DNA of 64,000 bases from Paracoccus sp. (in: a-proteobacteria) (GCF_030538495.1 NZ_JAUNTW010000009.1:80498-144497), one strand, 5' to 3'. Positions 1 to 9,084 are shown, counted from the stretch's first letter. A program made the numbers and translations. Notes: generated by a model not told the origin, from the letters alone.

Positions 1-489
1 TTTGCCGTCCCATGCGACCGCCGCCGTTTCCACGATGGTGGGCGAGTTATAGGCATGCGGGACCACGATCACCGGGCGACCGCTGCGCAGGGCGACCACA
101 TCGGGGCGGACGGCGAAATCCTGACCTCTGGCGGTGTCGGATGCCGTGCCGATGACCACGACGTCATGACCGCGTGCGGCTTCGTTGATGGTGCGTTCGC
201 GGGGGCCATACACCTCGAATGTGGCGCGGTCGCTCAGGCCGGCGGCGTCCACGGCGGCCTGAAAATCGGCGCGACGCCCCTGCACAAAATCGCTGTCATA
301 GGTGTCGATGATCCGCGCGATTTCCGGCGTCAGAAAGGTGCCCGCCTGATGGCGCAGCGGGTTTTCCGGCAGCCATACGGCGGCGGTCAGATGCGCGTTG
401 TATTTCTGCGCCATCTTGATCGCCATGCGCAGCGCGGCCGGACCGCCGCCGTTACCGGTATAGTTTGTCAGGATGCTGCGGATGCTCAT
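1..489 (-). CDS. Universal stress protein, UspA family (3' part outside window)
   Basis: The reading frame starts with ATG at 489 and is open to the window edge, so the C-terminus is missing (163 codons seen). The N-terminus has the Usp fold pattern: a first strand ILTNYTGNG, then a long helix GPAALRMAIKMAQKYNAHLTA, later VVVIGTAS and GRPVIVVPH. Usp proteins are small cytosolic nucleotide-binding-fold proteins, and the substrate is unknown here. It lies 75 bp downstream of, and in the same direction as, a TctC gene. Usp genes are common companions of TTT transporters in this group, so co-transcription is likely. Confidence 0.8.
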   Translation of the reverse strand, partial: MSIRSILTNYTGNGGGPAALRMAIKMAQKYNAHLTAAVWLPENPLRHQAGTFLTPEIARIIDTYDSDFVQGRRADFQAAVDAAGLSDRATFEVYGPRERTINEAARGHDVVVIGTASDTARGQDFAVRPDVVALRSGRPVIVVPHAYNSPTIVETAAVAWDGK

Positions 490-564
490 GGCGGGATTCC
501 TATGTCTAAAGTCAGCGGCGTTCTGTTGTATTTTCGTCATTTTTGCGCGCCGATACAACCCGGA

Positions 565-1668
565 TCAGTCCGACATGCGCACCGAATAATCGCGTGCCAG
601 GATGTCCAGAACATGTTTGCGCAAAGCGGGGTCGATATGCGTGGCCTGCCGCGCCAGCATCGCCGCATCGCGCCCGACCAGCGTGTCATAGGCGCCCAGC
701 CGTTCCGCCGCCAAAGCCTGATAAATCGGGTCGCGCAAGGCGGCGCTGATGGCGTCGGTCCAGGCGGTCTGAATGGCGGCGGGGGTGGTGCGCGGCACGA
801 CCAGCAGCTTTTGCGCGGCAAAGCCTGCCGTCGCAAACACCCGCAGCGCGTCATAATCGGGGCCGGATGGCGGCGCACCGTGGATCCGTTCATACAGTTC
901 GGCAAAGGTCGGCAGGTCGGGAAAGCTGGGATCGCGCTGTTCTTGCCCCTGCGCGTCCAGAACGCCCCAGCTGAACAGCGGCACCGCCCGCCCCGCTGCG
1001 ATTTGCGGCACGACATTGGCCAGATAGGCGGCGGTCGTCTGATGGTCGATATTCGCCGCGCCCTGCTGCATCGCGTTCAGCCCGTCGCTGCGCCCGGTAT
1101 AGCCAAAGATATAGCGCACATCGAAACCCAGCATCCGAAAAGCCAGCATCGGTACCAGATCCAGCGATGCCGGACCCATGCTGGCGTAACGCAGCCTCTG
1201 CCCCTGCAACTGCGCGGCGTCGCGCCATGACCGCACGCCCAGTTCCGGCGCGATATAAACCGCGCCGCCCGTGGGCGTGGCCATCAGCACATCCCAGTCA
1301 TCGAAATGGAACCGCACCCGGAAATCGCGCAGCAGATAGGTGATCTGCGTGGACCCCGATGTTCCCAGAACCATAGTGCCATCGGACCGCGCGCGCGATG
1401 CAAACAGGTTCGCGCCGCGTGTGCCGCTGCCGCCGGTTTCGTTGCGCAGCACGATTTCGGGCTGGCCGGGCAGGTAACGATGGATCAGAGGCGCCATAAA
1501 GCGCGCCCAGACATCGGACCCACCCCCTTCGTTAAAGGGGATGATCCATTCGATCCGCTGCCCGGTGAAATCCACCACAGGCACGTCCTGCGCGCCAATT
1601 GCGCGCGCGGGCAGGGCCGCCGCCAGCAGCGCCATCATCTGTCGCCGGTTCAGCGATCCCATCGGCAT
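565..1668 (-). CDS. TTT transporter substrate-binding protein, TctC family (copy 1)
   Basis: Encodes 367 aa, the normal TctC length. An export signal lies in the first about 27 residues (NRRQMMALLAAALPARAIGA), possibly Tat-like. The mature part has the family's PFNEGGGSDVWARF, LGTSGSTQ and ASMGPASLDLVPMLAF blocks. ATG 1668 is preferred because an AGGGGG Shine-Dalgarno lies 7 bases upstream; ATG 1674 would sit almost on it. It should be a periplasmic binder of an organic (di/tri)carboxylate. It is divergent from the tctD-like gene and is a full-length paralogue of the TctC encoded at 3953-5053, with conserved blocks along the whole length. Confidence 0.88.
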   Translation of the reverse strand: MPMGSLNRRQMMALLAAALPARAIGAQDVPVVDFTGQRIEWIIPFNEGGGSDVWARFMAPLIHRYLPGQPEIVLRNETGGSGTRGANLFASRARSDGTMVLGTSGSTQITYLLRDFRVRFHFDDWDVLMATPTGGAVYIAPELGVRSWRDAAQLQGQRLRYASMGPASLDLVPMLAFRMLGFDVRYIFGYTGRSDGLNAMQQGAANIDHQTTAAYLANVVPQIAAGRAVPLFSWGVLDAQGQEQRDPSFPDLPTFAELYERIHGAPPSGPDYDALRVFATAGFAAQKLLVVPRTTPAAIQTAWTDAISAALRDPIYQALAAERLGAYDTLVGRDAAMLARQATHIDPALRKHVLDILARDYSVRMSD

Positions 1669-1776
1669 GGTCATTCCCCCTGATGGCGCAACCCTAATGC
1701 GGGACGGGTGGCCCTGCCAGCCGATTTTTTCGTCTGTGGGCTTGCGTCTATGGGCCGGGGCGCGCAGGTTGCGCCC

Positions 1777-2451
1777 ATGCGTATCGTGCTGATCGAAGAT
1801 AACCAGATGCTGGCCCGCGCCGTGGCTCAGGCCCTGCGCGACGAAGGTCATTCCGTGGACTGGCTGGGCGACGGTCAGGACGGAGCGGAATTTTTGCTTC
1901 ATGCCGGGGCGGATCTGGCGATTGTCGATATGAACCTGCCGCGTCTGGGGGGGCTGGACGTGATCCGGCGTGTGACGGCAGGGGGCGCGGATATTCCGGT
2001 GCTGGTGCTGACCGCGCGCGACAGTCTGGATGACCGCGTGGCGGGGCTGGATGCGGGGGCGGATGATTACATGACCAAGCCCTTTGACATGGCCGAACTC
2101 TGCGCGCGCGTCCGGGCGCTTGGCCGCCGTCGCGGGCGGCGGGGGCAGGTCGTGGAAACCATGGCGGGGTTAGAGTTCGACCGCGCGGGGCGGCGTCTCT
2201 CTGGCCCGGACGGAGTGATCGACCTGTCCCGCCGCGAACTGGCGCTGTGGGAGGCGTTGTTTGACAGCGCCGACCGCGTGGTGTCCAAGGCCGCGCTGTG
2301 CGACAGCATCTATGGCACCGGGGCGGATGTGGATGTGAACGCGGTTGAATTGCTGGTGTCGCGCCTGCGCCGCAAAATCGAACCGGGCGGGGTTCAGATC
2401 AAATCCATTCGCGGCCTTGGCTATATCCTGCAAAGCACAGGCGCGGCATGA
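1777..2451 (+). CDS. tctD: OmpR-family response regulator, TctD-like
   Basis: Encodes 224 aa. The receiver domain (about 1-115) starts MRIVLIEDN, with phospho-acceptor D51 (IVDMNLPRLGG), T79 and K101 (MTKPFD). A winged-helix DNA-binding domain (about 125-220) contains LSRRELALWEAL and KSIRGLGYIL. The frame is open upstream, but homology begins at ATG 1777. Its last four bases overlap the kinase start (ATGA), so the two are translationally coupled. Position between two TctC genes and ahead of TctAB supports control of the tricarboxylate-type transporter. Confidence 0.9.
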   Translation: MRIVLIEDNQMLARAVAQALRDEGHSVDWLGDGQDGAEFLLHAGADLAIVDMNLPRLGGLDVIRRVTAGGADIPVLVLTARDSLDDRVAGLDAGADDYMTKPFDMAELCARVRALGRRRGRRGQVVETMAGLEFDRAGRRLSGPDGVIDLSRRELALWEALFDSADRVVSKAALCDSIYGTGADVDVNAVELLVSRLRRKIEPGGVQIKSIRGLGYILQSTGAA

Positions 2452-3845
2452 AGGCGCGGCTGTGGGGCGCGCGCAGCCTGCGCACGCGGCTGTTTGTGCT
2501 GATCGTTGGGCCTCAGTTGGTTCTGGCGGTGACGGCCAGCATCATTCTGAACTGGATGGCGCGGGATGTGTCGCGCGAACTCTATGACGACACGTTAAAG
2601 GTCGTGGCCCATGCCGTCGCGCGCGAGGTGATGGTGACGCGCGGCGATGTTCTGGCCGATGACCTGCTGCAATCGCTGCAAGAGGCTTTGGGCGACACGA
2701 TCTATTATCAGGTTCATGCGGCCGGGGGGCGGTTTGTGGTCGGGCGCACCGACGCGCCGCCCTTACCCGCCGGGGTGGAATATCCCGAAGGTATGGCGGT
2801 GTTTTACAACGCCGTTTACGATGCGCGCCCGGTGCGTGTGGTGGTGCTGCGCGAATACATCACCGACCCCGAACTGGATGGCTGGACCACGGTTCGGGTG
2901 TGGCAGACGGTGACGCAGCGTCAGGCCCTGGGCTGGCAGATGATGGGGCAGGCGGTTGTGGTGCTGGCGCTGATGGTGGTGTCGGTGGCGGGGCTGGTCT
3001 GGTTCGGCATCAATCGCGGGCTGTCGCCGCTGACCGATCTGCGCAATGCCGTGGCCCTGCGCAGCACCAACGAATTGCGCCCCATCCGCCGCCGCGTCCC
3101 GCGTGAGGTGATGCCGCTGGTCACCACCATCAACGGTCTGTTCACGCGGCTGTCGGCAGAGCTGGACCGCAGGCGCGCCTTTATTTCAAACGCCGCGCAT
3201 CAGTTGCGCAATCCGGTGGCGGCGATTCAGGCGCAGGCGGAATCGGCACTGGCGGCGGCGACGGATCATGACCGCCAGCACCGCCTGCGCGATCTGGCGG
3301 AACTGGCACGGCGGTTGTCGCGTCTGACGCAGCAATTGCTGCGGCTGGATCTGGTCAGCGATGATGGCGGTGCGACGCCTCCCCCCGCTCCGGTCGATAT
3401 GGGGGCGATTGTGGCGAATGTCGCGCGCCGCCATGTCCCCGCCGCCCTGCGCCGCGATGTGGATGTGGCGCTGAACGCGCCCGATGCTGCGCTGCCCGTC
3501 GCCGTGAACCCGGTGTTGCTGGAAGAAGCCGTCGATAACCTGATCGACAATGCGCTGAAATACGGCTGCCCGCCGGGCCGTGAATTGCGGCTGGACCTGT
3601 CGCAGCGTGACGGGCGGGTGATTCTGAACGTCACCGATGACGGCCCCGGCATCCCCGCTGACCTGCACGAATCGGTGTTTGACCGATTCTTTCGCGTGGT
3701 TGATAACGACGATGGCGGGTCGGGGCTGGGCCTGCCCATTGTGCGCGCCATTGCCCGCCGCGCGGGCGGAGACGCGGCGGTTGTTGCCTCTGCGCGCGGT
3801 TGCACGATCTGCCTGTGGCTGCCTTTGGCAAAAAAATCGGCGTGA
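2448..3845 (+). CDS. tctE: Sensor histidine kinase, TctE-like
   Basis: Encodes 465 aa. TM1 is about residues 14-36 and TM2 about 163-188, enclosing a roughly 125-residue periplasmic sensor. HAMP-like linker follows, then the H-box with H251 (AAHQLRNPVAAI), the N-box around N368 (DNLIDNALKYG) and the G-box DDGPGIP, followed by GSGLGLPIV. It should autophosphorylate and signal to the regulator encoded just upstream. In Bordetella BctE, a TctC-type binding protein presents substrate to this kind of sensor; by analogy one of the two flanking TctC proteins may do so here. Confidence 0.9.
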   Translation: MKARLWGARSLRTRLFVLIVGPQLVLAVTASIILNWMARDVSRELYDDTLKVVAHAVAREVMVTRGDVLADDLLQSLQEALGDTIYYQVHAAGGRFVVGRTDAPPLPAGVEYPEGMAVFYNAVYDARPVRVVVLREYITDPELDGWTTVRVWQTVTQRQALGWQMMGQAVVVLALMVVSVAGLVWFGINRGLSPLTDLRNAVALRSTNELRPIRRRVPREVMPLVTTINGLFTRLSAELDRRRAFISNAAHQLRNPVAAIQAQAESALAAATDHDRQHRLRDLAELARRLSRLTQQLLRLDLVSDDGGATPPPAPVDMGAIVANVARRHVPAALRRDVDVALNAPDAALPVAVNPVLLEEAVDNLIDNALKYGCPPGRELRLDLSQRDGRVILNVTDDGPGIPADLHESVFDRFFRVVDNDDGGSGLGLPIVRAIARRAGGDAAVVASARGCTICLWLPLAKKSA

Positions 3846-3952
3846 TCGGCAAGAAAATGACGCCGTGACAGTTTTCTGACAGCTTCGCATGGCAGAACCG
3901 GCGCATGAATAACACAGGCGCAAAATGCGCCGGTCCAACGGGAGGATACCTG

Positions 3953-5053
3953 ATGCAATCACCCATGCGTCGCATTCGCGGGATTGTCGCCGCGGCTGTC
4001 GCCGGCCTGACCATGGCCGTTTCGACCCCTGTCATCGCCCAGGATGTCAGCTTTTCGGGTAAGACCGTCGAATTCTGGGTTCCCTTTTCCGAAGGTGGTG
4101 GCGCAGATGTGTGGGCGCGTTTCTTGGCGCCGTATCTGTCGCGCCATCTGGACGGCAACCCCAACGTGATCATCCGCAACGTGCCGGGCGGCGGGTCCAT
4201 CACCGGCACCAACGAATTCGCGTTCCGCGCGCGTCCGAACGGGTTGCAGATTCTGGGAACCTCGGGGTCGACGCAATTCCCGTTCCTGCTGGGTGACAAG
4301 CGCGTGCGTTACGATTACGCCGATTTCACCCCGGTTCTGGTGTCGCCCACGGGCGGCGTGGTGTATATCCCCGGCAATCTGGGCGTGAAAGACGCATCCG
4401 AGCTGGGCGCGATCAAAGACAAAGAACTGGTCTACGCCAGCCAGGGCGCAACCTCGCTGGATCTGGTGCCGATGCTGGCGTTCGAGGTCTTGGGCCTGAA
4501 CGTGCGCCATGTGTTCGGCATGACCGGTCGTGGTGATGGCCGTCTGGCGTTTGAACGCGGCGAAGCCACCATCGACTATCAAACCACCTCGGCTTACCTG
4601 ACCAACGTGGTGCCTCTGGTCGAGGCGGGGACCGCTGTTCCGCTGTTTTCCTATGGCGTGCTGAACAGCGAAGGCGAAATCGTGCGCGATCCGTCCTTCC
4701 CGGACATCCCGCATTTCGTCGAAGCCTATGAAATGCTGCATGGCGAAAAGCCGTCGGGTCTGGCCTTTGACGCGTATAAAGCGTTCTTCATCGCGGGTTT
4801 CGCGGCGCAAAAGCCTGCCGTTCTGCCGAAAGGCACGCCCGATCACATCGTCAAGGCGTATCGTGACGCCTTCGCCGCTGCTGCCGCCGACCCGGAACTG
4901 GTCGCAAGCGCCGGTGAAATCCTGGGCGAATACCAGCAGGCCGTCGGCGACGACGTGGACACGCTGTATAAAGTCGGCACCACCATCGACCCCGAAGCGC
5001 GTGAATGGGTCCGCAATTATCTGCGCGAACGTCACCGCGTGACGCTGGACTGA
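3953..5053 (+). CDS. tctC: TTT transporter substrate-binding protein, TctC family (copy 2)
   Basis: Encodes 366 aa from ATG 3953, which has GGGAGG 7 bases upstream; an open extension upstream is not homologous. The Sec signal peptide RIRGIVAAAVAGLTMAVS ends near VIAQ. Family blocks: PFSEGGGADVWARF, GTSGSTQFPFLL, ASQGATSLDLVPML. It is the periplasmic receptor most likely to serve the TctAB permease that follows. A strong terminator between this gene and the permease gene should give more binding protein than permease, as is usual for such systems. The ligand cannot be read from sequence. Confidence 0.9.
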   Translation: MQSPMRRIRGIVAAAVAGLTMAVSTPVIAQDVSFSGKTVEFWVPFSEGGGADVWARFLAPYLSRHLDGNPNVIIRNVPGGGSITGTNEFAFRARPNGLQILGTSGSTQFPFLLGDKRVRYDYADFTPVLVSPTGGVVYIPGNLGVKDASELGAIKDKELVYASQGATSLDLVPMLAFEVLGLNVRHVFGMTGRGDGRLAFERGEATIDYQTTSAYLTNVVPLVEAGTAVPLFSYGVLNSEGEIVRDPSFPDIPHFVEAYEMLHGEKPSGLAFDAYKAFFIAGFAAQKPAVLPKGTPDHIVKAYRDAFAAAAADPELVASAGEILGEYQQAVGDDVDTLYKVGTTIDPEAREWVRNYLRERHRVTLD

Positions 5054-5067
5054 TCCTGATAGCACCG

Positions 5068-5103
5068 ACCGGGTGCCGCCCTCTGCGCGGCGCCCGGTTT
5101 TTC
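5068..5103 (+). terminator. Intrinsic terminator after tctC
   Basis: An 11-base stem, ACCGGGTGCCG pairing with CGGCGCCCGGT (one G-U pair), is followed directly by a T tract. It lies 15 bp after the tctC stop, and the remaining leader to tctAB (5104-5246) shows no other clear signal. It probably acts as a partial terminator within the transporter operon. Confidence 0.8.
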
Positions 5104-5246
5104 CGTCCCGTCTGACCGGCAATAACCGGCGCGGCACGTTTTTTTCGTCACCTTGCCGGAGCCATCCGGCCATCGCCACCCGGCGACCCTGTGCAGCGGC
5201 GCGGCCTCTGCGGACGGGACGCACGGCGGGTTAGGGGGTAACACCT

Positions 5247-7241
5247 ATGATTATGGACGCCGTATATGAGGCGCTCAGCACGGTGCTGACGTTTCATCAT
5301 TTCAAATATCTGATGATCGGGGTCGGTGTCGGCCTGATCGTCGGGATTCTGCCCGGTCTGGGCGGGATCGTCGGCATGTCGCTGTTGCTGCCATTCGTTT
5401 ACGGGATGGATGCGACATCGGCCTTGGCCATGCTGATTGGTATTCTGCCGGTTCTGGCGATTTCGGACACATTCGCATCGGTGCTGATGGGGATTCCGGG
5501 ATCATCGGCGTCACAGGCCACCATTCTGGACGGGTTCCCGCTGGCGAAAAAGGGACAGGCGGCGCGCGCGCTGTCGGCGGCCTTTACCGCGTCTCTGTTC
5601 GGCGGGCTGTTCGGCGCCATGGTGCTGACCGTCTGCGTGTTGGTGGCGCGTCCGCTGATCCTGAAATTCGGCGCGGCGGAATTGCTGATGCTGACGCTGT
5701 TCGGCCTGTCGATGGTCGGCGTGCTGTCGGGGCAAAGTCTGGCCAAAGGTCTGGTCGCCGCCGCCGCCGGTCTGGCGCTGGGGTCGATCGGGTCGGCCCC
5801 CGCAACCGGCGAATACCGGATGGAGTTCGGCACCCTGTATCTGATGAACGGCCTGCCGCTGGTCATCGTGGGTCTGGCCTTGTTTGCGGTTCCTGAAATC
5901 GGCGATCTGCTGCGCAAAAACAGCACGATTGCAACCAAAGGCTCGGCCTTGGGGGCGGGCTGGAAACAGGGGATCAAGGACACTTGGGTCTATCGCTGGC
6001 TGACGCTGCGTTTGTCGGGCTTGGGCGCGATTCTGGGGATGATCCCCGGTTTGGGCGGGTCGGTCGTGGACTGGATCGCCTATGGCCATGTGGTGCAGAC
6101 GTCCAAAGACAAAAGCGGTTTTGGCAAAGGCGACATCCGCGGCGTGATCGCGGTCGAGGCCACCACGTCGTCGAAAGAAGGCGGCGGTCTGGTTCCGACC
6201 CTGCTGTTCGGGATTCCGGGTTCGGGGTCGATGGCGATTTTCCTGGCCGGTATGGTGCTGATTGGCCTGCAACCGGGGCCGTCCATGGTCACGCAGAATC
6301 TGGACGTGACCTATACCATCGTCTGGTCGCTGGCCTTGGCGAACGTGATGGGGACGGCGCTGTGTCTGGTGCTGGCACCGGGCATCGCGCGCATTACCAT
6401 GATCCGTTACGCGCTGATCGCGCCCTTCATGATCATGGTGATTTCGTTTGCGGCGTTCCAGCCGAACCGGTCGCTGTATGATCTGGTCGCGCTGATCGGT
6501 CTGGGCATCATCGGGATTTTGCTGCGCCGTTTCGGCTGGCCGCGCCCGGCCTTCCTGATCGGCTTCGTGCTGGCCACGCAGGGCGAACGCTATCTGTATC
6601 AGACGATTCAGTTCTCGGGCTGGGATTTCTTTACCCGTCCGATCGTGCTGATCATCGCCGCCATCATCGCGCTGTCCATCTGGCTGAGCGTGCGGTCCAA
6701 AGGCGACGGCGGCAAAATCGCGACCGAGGGTGCCGGCACGGTGTCGGACGCCTATCCGCTGTGGCCGCAAATCGCATTCACGCTGGGTCTGATCGGGTTT
6801 TTCCTGTTCACCGTCTACGACACCTATAACCTGACCATGTTGGGCAAAGTGTTCCCGATGGGTGTTGCCACGGTTGGCCTGATTGCAAGCGCGTTCGTTC
6901 TGTATCCGCAGATCACGGGCAACCGCTCTAGCGGCGCGGTGTTTGACAGCGAAGAAAAGCTGCGCGCCGAAGATGACGGCCCCGTATCGCCGCAGAAATA
7001 TATCGGCTGGCTGGTCGCCTTTGTCGTGGCGATTGCGCTGGTCGGGTATTTCCTGGCGCTGATGCTGTTCTTTGTCGCGTTCCTGCGGATCGTTGCGAAA
7101 TCCAGCCTGCTGCAAACGGTGCTGTTGACGGCGGCGGCGGCGGCGGTGCTGCTGACGCTCAGTTCCGCGCTGAACCTGCAATTGCCGCCGGGGCTGCTGC
7201 AAGATCAGCTGTATGGCCAGTTGCCTTGGCCGCTGAACTAA
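5247..7241 (+). CDS. tctA: TTT permease, TctA-TctB fusion
   Basis: Encodes 664 aa, longer than the roughly 500 aa of TctA. Residues about 1-495 are TctA: a Gly-rich GILPGLGGIVGMSLLLPF block near the N-terminus, GIPGSSASQA, and a second GMIPGLGGSVVDW block, with many membrane segments. After a hydrophilic linker (about 485-510) four more membrane segments resemble the small subunit TctB. So both membrane subunits come as one chain, and no separate tctB is present nearby. It would import the TctC ligand using an ion gradient. It lies between two terminators and upstream of the PrpF-type gene. Confidence 0.9.
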   Translation: MIMDAVYEALSTVLTFHHFKYLMIGVGVGLIVGILPGLGGIVGMSLLLPFVYGMDATSALAMLIGILPVLAISDTFASVLMGIPGSSASQATILDGFPLAKKGQAARALSAAFTASLFGGLFGAMVLTVCVLVARPLILKFGAAELLMLTLFGLSMVGVLSGQSLAKGLVAAAAGLALGSIGSAPATGEYRMEFGTLYLMNGLPLVIVGLALFAVPEIGDLLRKNSTIATKGSALGAGWKQGIKDTWVYRWLTLRLSGLGAILGMIPGLGGSVVDWIAYGHVVQTSKDKSGFGKGDIRGVIAVEATTSSKEGGGLVPTLLFGIPGSGSMAIFLAGMVLIGLQPGPSMVTQNLDVTYTIVWSLALANVMGTALCLVLAPGIARITMIRYALIAPFMIMVISFAAFQPNRSLYDLVALIGLGIIGILLRRFGWPRPAFLIGFVLATQGERYLYQTIQFSGWDFFTRPIVLIIAAIIALSIWLSVRSKGDGGKIATEGAGTVSDAYPLWPQIAFTLGLIGFFLFTVYDTYNLTMLGKVFPMGVATVGLIASAFVLYPQITGNRSSGAVFDSEEKLRAEDDGPVSPQKYIGWLVAFVVAIALVGYFLALMLFFVAFLRIVAKSSLLQTVLLTAAAAAVLLTLSSALNLQLPPGLLQDQLYGQLPWPLN

Positions 7242-7252
7242 GCCATCCAAAG

Positions 7253-7280
7253 GGTCCGCGCCGCTGGTGCGGGCCTTTTT
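7253..7280 (+). terminator. Probable intrinsic terminator after tctAB
   Basis: GGTCCGC pairs with GCGGGCC (one G-U) around a short loop, followed by CCTTTTT. It is only 12 bp after the permease stop and 16 bp before the next gene, so it may attenuate rather than end transcription. Confidence 0.6.
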
Positions 7281-7295
7281 CGTTGGGGGGACGCT

Positions 7296-8384
7296 ATGGC
7301 ACAACAGCACGACATCCCGGTCATGGTGATGCGCGGCGGCACCTCGAAGGGGCCGTTTTTCCGCATGTCCGACCTGCCCGATGATCCGGCGGCGCGCGAC
7401 CGGCTGTTGCTGGCGGTGATGGGGTCGCCCGATGCGCGTCAGATCGACGGCATCGGCGGCGGCGATTCGCTGACCTCCAAGGTCGCCATGGTCGCGCCGT
7501 CCACACGCGACGGGGTGGATGTCGATTTTCTGTTCGCGCAGGTGTCCGTGACGGATGCGGTTGTGGATACCGGCCCATCTTGCGGCAATATCCTGTCGGG
7601 CGTGGGGCCGTTCGCGATTGAAACCGGCATGGTGGCTGTAACGGGGCGCGAAACCCGCGTCGTCATTCACAACCTGAACACCAACAGCCGGATCGAAGCC
7701 ATCGTGCAAACCGATAAGGGCGGCGTGATCTATGACGGCGACACCGCGATTGCCGGAGTGCCGGGGACCGCCGCGCCGGTGCGGCTGAATTTTATGGATA
7801 TTGTCGGGTCGAAAACCGGGGCGCTGCTGCCGACCGGCCATCTGCGCGAAACCATTAACGGCGTCGATGTGACGCTGATTGATGTTGCGGTGCCGATGAT
7901 GATCTTTCGCGCCGAGGATGTGGGCAAGACCGGGTTTGAAACGCCCGCCGATCTGGACGCCGACCGCGATTTCTTTGCCCGGATCGAGGCGATGCGCATC
8001 ATCGCCGGTCAGCGCATGGGCTTGGGCGATGTGTCGCGCCGGGTGATCCCGCGCATGGCCATGCTGGCCGCGCCGCGTGACGGGGGCCATATCGCCGCGC
8101 GGTATTTCGTGCCGCATAAAACGCATGCCGCCTTTGCGGTGACGGGGGCGTTGTGCGTGTCCACGGTCGCGATGCTGGCGGGGTCGGTGTCGGACGGGCT
8201 GGCGCAGCGCCCGGATGGCGACGACCGCGTGATCCTGATCGAACATCCCAGCGGCATGATCGACATTGCGCTGCGCACCACGGGGCAGGGCGCGGAATTG
8301 CAGATCGTCAGCGGCGGCGCGATCCGCACCGCGCGCAAATTGCTGGCGGGGTCGGTGTTTGTTCCGGCGGCGGTGCTGGGTTAA
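7296..8384 (+). CDS. PrpF / 4-oxalomesaconate tautomerase family protein
   Basis: Encodes 362 aa, typical for the family. It has the characteristic N-terminus VMRGGTSKGPFF, then IDGIGGGDSLTSKVA and DTGPSCGNIL, whose Cys corresponds to the active-site region of PrpF and GalD. Family members isomerise unsaturated tricarboxylates (aconitate, 4-oxalomesaconate). The link to a tricarboxylate-type transporter suggests that the imported compound, or a product of it, is the substrate. Which isomerisation occurs cannot be decided here. Its stop overlaps that of the convergent gntR gene by 4 bp. Confidence 0.88.
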   Translation: MAQQHDIPVMVMRGGTSKGPFFRMSDLPDDPAARDRLLLAVMGSPDARQIDGIGGGDSLTSKVAMVAPSTRDGVDVDFLFAQVSVTDAVVDTGPSCGNILSGVGPFAIETGMVAVTGRETRVVIHNLNTNSRIEAIVQTDKGGVIYDGDTAIAGVPGTAAPVRLNFMDIVGSKTGALLPTGHLRETINGVDVTLIDVAVPMMIFRAEDVGKTGFETPADLDADRDFFARIEAMRIIAGQRMGLGDVSRRVIPRMAMLAAPRDGGHIAARYFVPHKTHAAFAVTGALCVSTVAMLAGSVSDGLAQRPDGDDRVILIEHPSGMIDIALRTTGQGAELQIVSGGAIRTARKLLAGSVFVPAAVLG

Positions 8385-9040
8385 TCATCGTCCAGCGGGG
8401 TCGGCTGCCCCCGCATCGCCCGGATCCGCACCGCAAGCGCGGATTCGATATGCGCGCGCATCGCGGTTTCGGCGGCCAGCCCGTCGCGCGCCTGTAACGC
8501 GTCGATCACCGCCGCATGTTCGGCGGCGGCGGTTTCGGCCCGCATCGGCTCGGCCAATGTGGTTGGCCCCAAAATCAGCAAGGTTTTCTGCAACGCATTG
8601 ATCGTTTTGACCAAAAACCGGTTGCGCGCCGCGCCCAGCAGGGCGGTGTGAAATTGCCGGTTCAGTTCCTGCGCCGCCGCGCCCGCCTGTTCCCCCGCCA
8701 AAGCGTCGTTAATATCGCGCAGTTCCGCGATTTCCACGGGCAGCGCCATGCGCGCGGCCAGACGGGCGGCGGTGCCTTCTAACACGGTGCGCATTTCATA
8801 CAGTTCGATGATTTCGGCGTGGTCCAGACGGCGGATGGTCGCGCCCTGTCGGGGTTGGTGGATGACCAGCCCGTCGGTTTCCAATTGGCGGATCGCCTCG
8901 CGCACGGGGGTGCGGGAAATGCCGAAGCGTTCGGCCAGTTCGGTTTCGCGCAGCCGTGTGCCGGGCGGCAGCGCCCCCGCCCGAATATCCCCCAGCAGGC
9001 GGTGATAGGCGGATTGGCCCTGTGGAAAATCGTCGGTCAT
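8381..9040 (-). CDS. GntR-family regulator, FadR/FCD type
   Basis: Encodes 219 aa from ATG 9040 (MTDDFPQG). The winged helix, about residues 8-75, contains RETELAERFGISRTPVREAI; the helical FCD ligand-binding domain follows (ELYEMRTVLEGTAARLAA onward). FCD members bind organic acids, often with a metal. It is divergent from the AbrB-type membrane gene, and the shared 67-bp region carries a palindromic operator at 9055-9084. It probably regulates itself, the divergent gene and perhaps the convergent transporter/PrpF operon. Confidence 0.9.
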   Translation of the reverse strand: MTDDFPQGQSAYHRLLGDIRAGALPPGTRLRETELAERFGISRTPVREAIRQLETDGLVIHQPRQGATIRRLDHAEIIELYEMRTVLEGTAARLAARMALPVEIAELRDINDALAGEQAGAAAQELNRQFHTALLGAARNRFLVKTINALQKTLLILGPTTLAEPMRAETAAAEHAAVIDALQARDGLAAETAMRAHIESALAVRIRAMRGQPTPLDDD

Positions 9041-9054
9041 GGCTGTGTTCCGTA

Positions 9055-9084
9055 TTGCATACATTTGGATACAATAGTATGCAA
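9055..9084. promoter_or_regulatory. Palindromic operator between gntR and the AbrB-type gene
   Basis: TTGCATAC at 9055-9062 and GTATGCAA at 9077-9084 are perfect inverted 8-mers separated by 14 bp. The spacer holds a third related unit, GGATACAA (9068-9075). GntR/FCD regulators typically recognise GTAT/ATAC-containing dyads of this kind, and the element sits 15 bp upstream of the gntR start and 24 bp upstream of the divergent start. Confidence 0.75.

Noticed and set aside
5511-8246. A very long open frame on the minus strand across tctAB and the prpF-type gene.
   Set aside because: It is the antisense of two well-supported genes, has no homology-like motifs and is rich in His, Arg and Gln as GC-rich antisense frames are.
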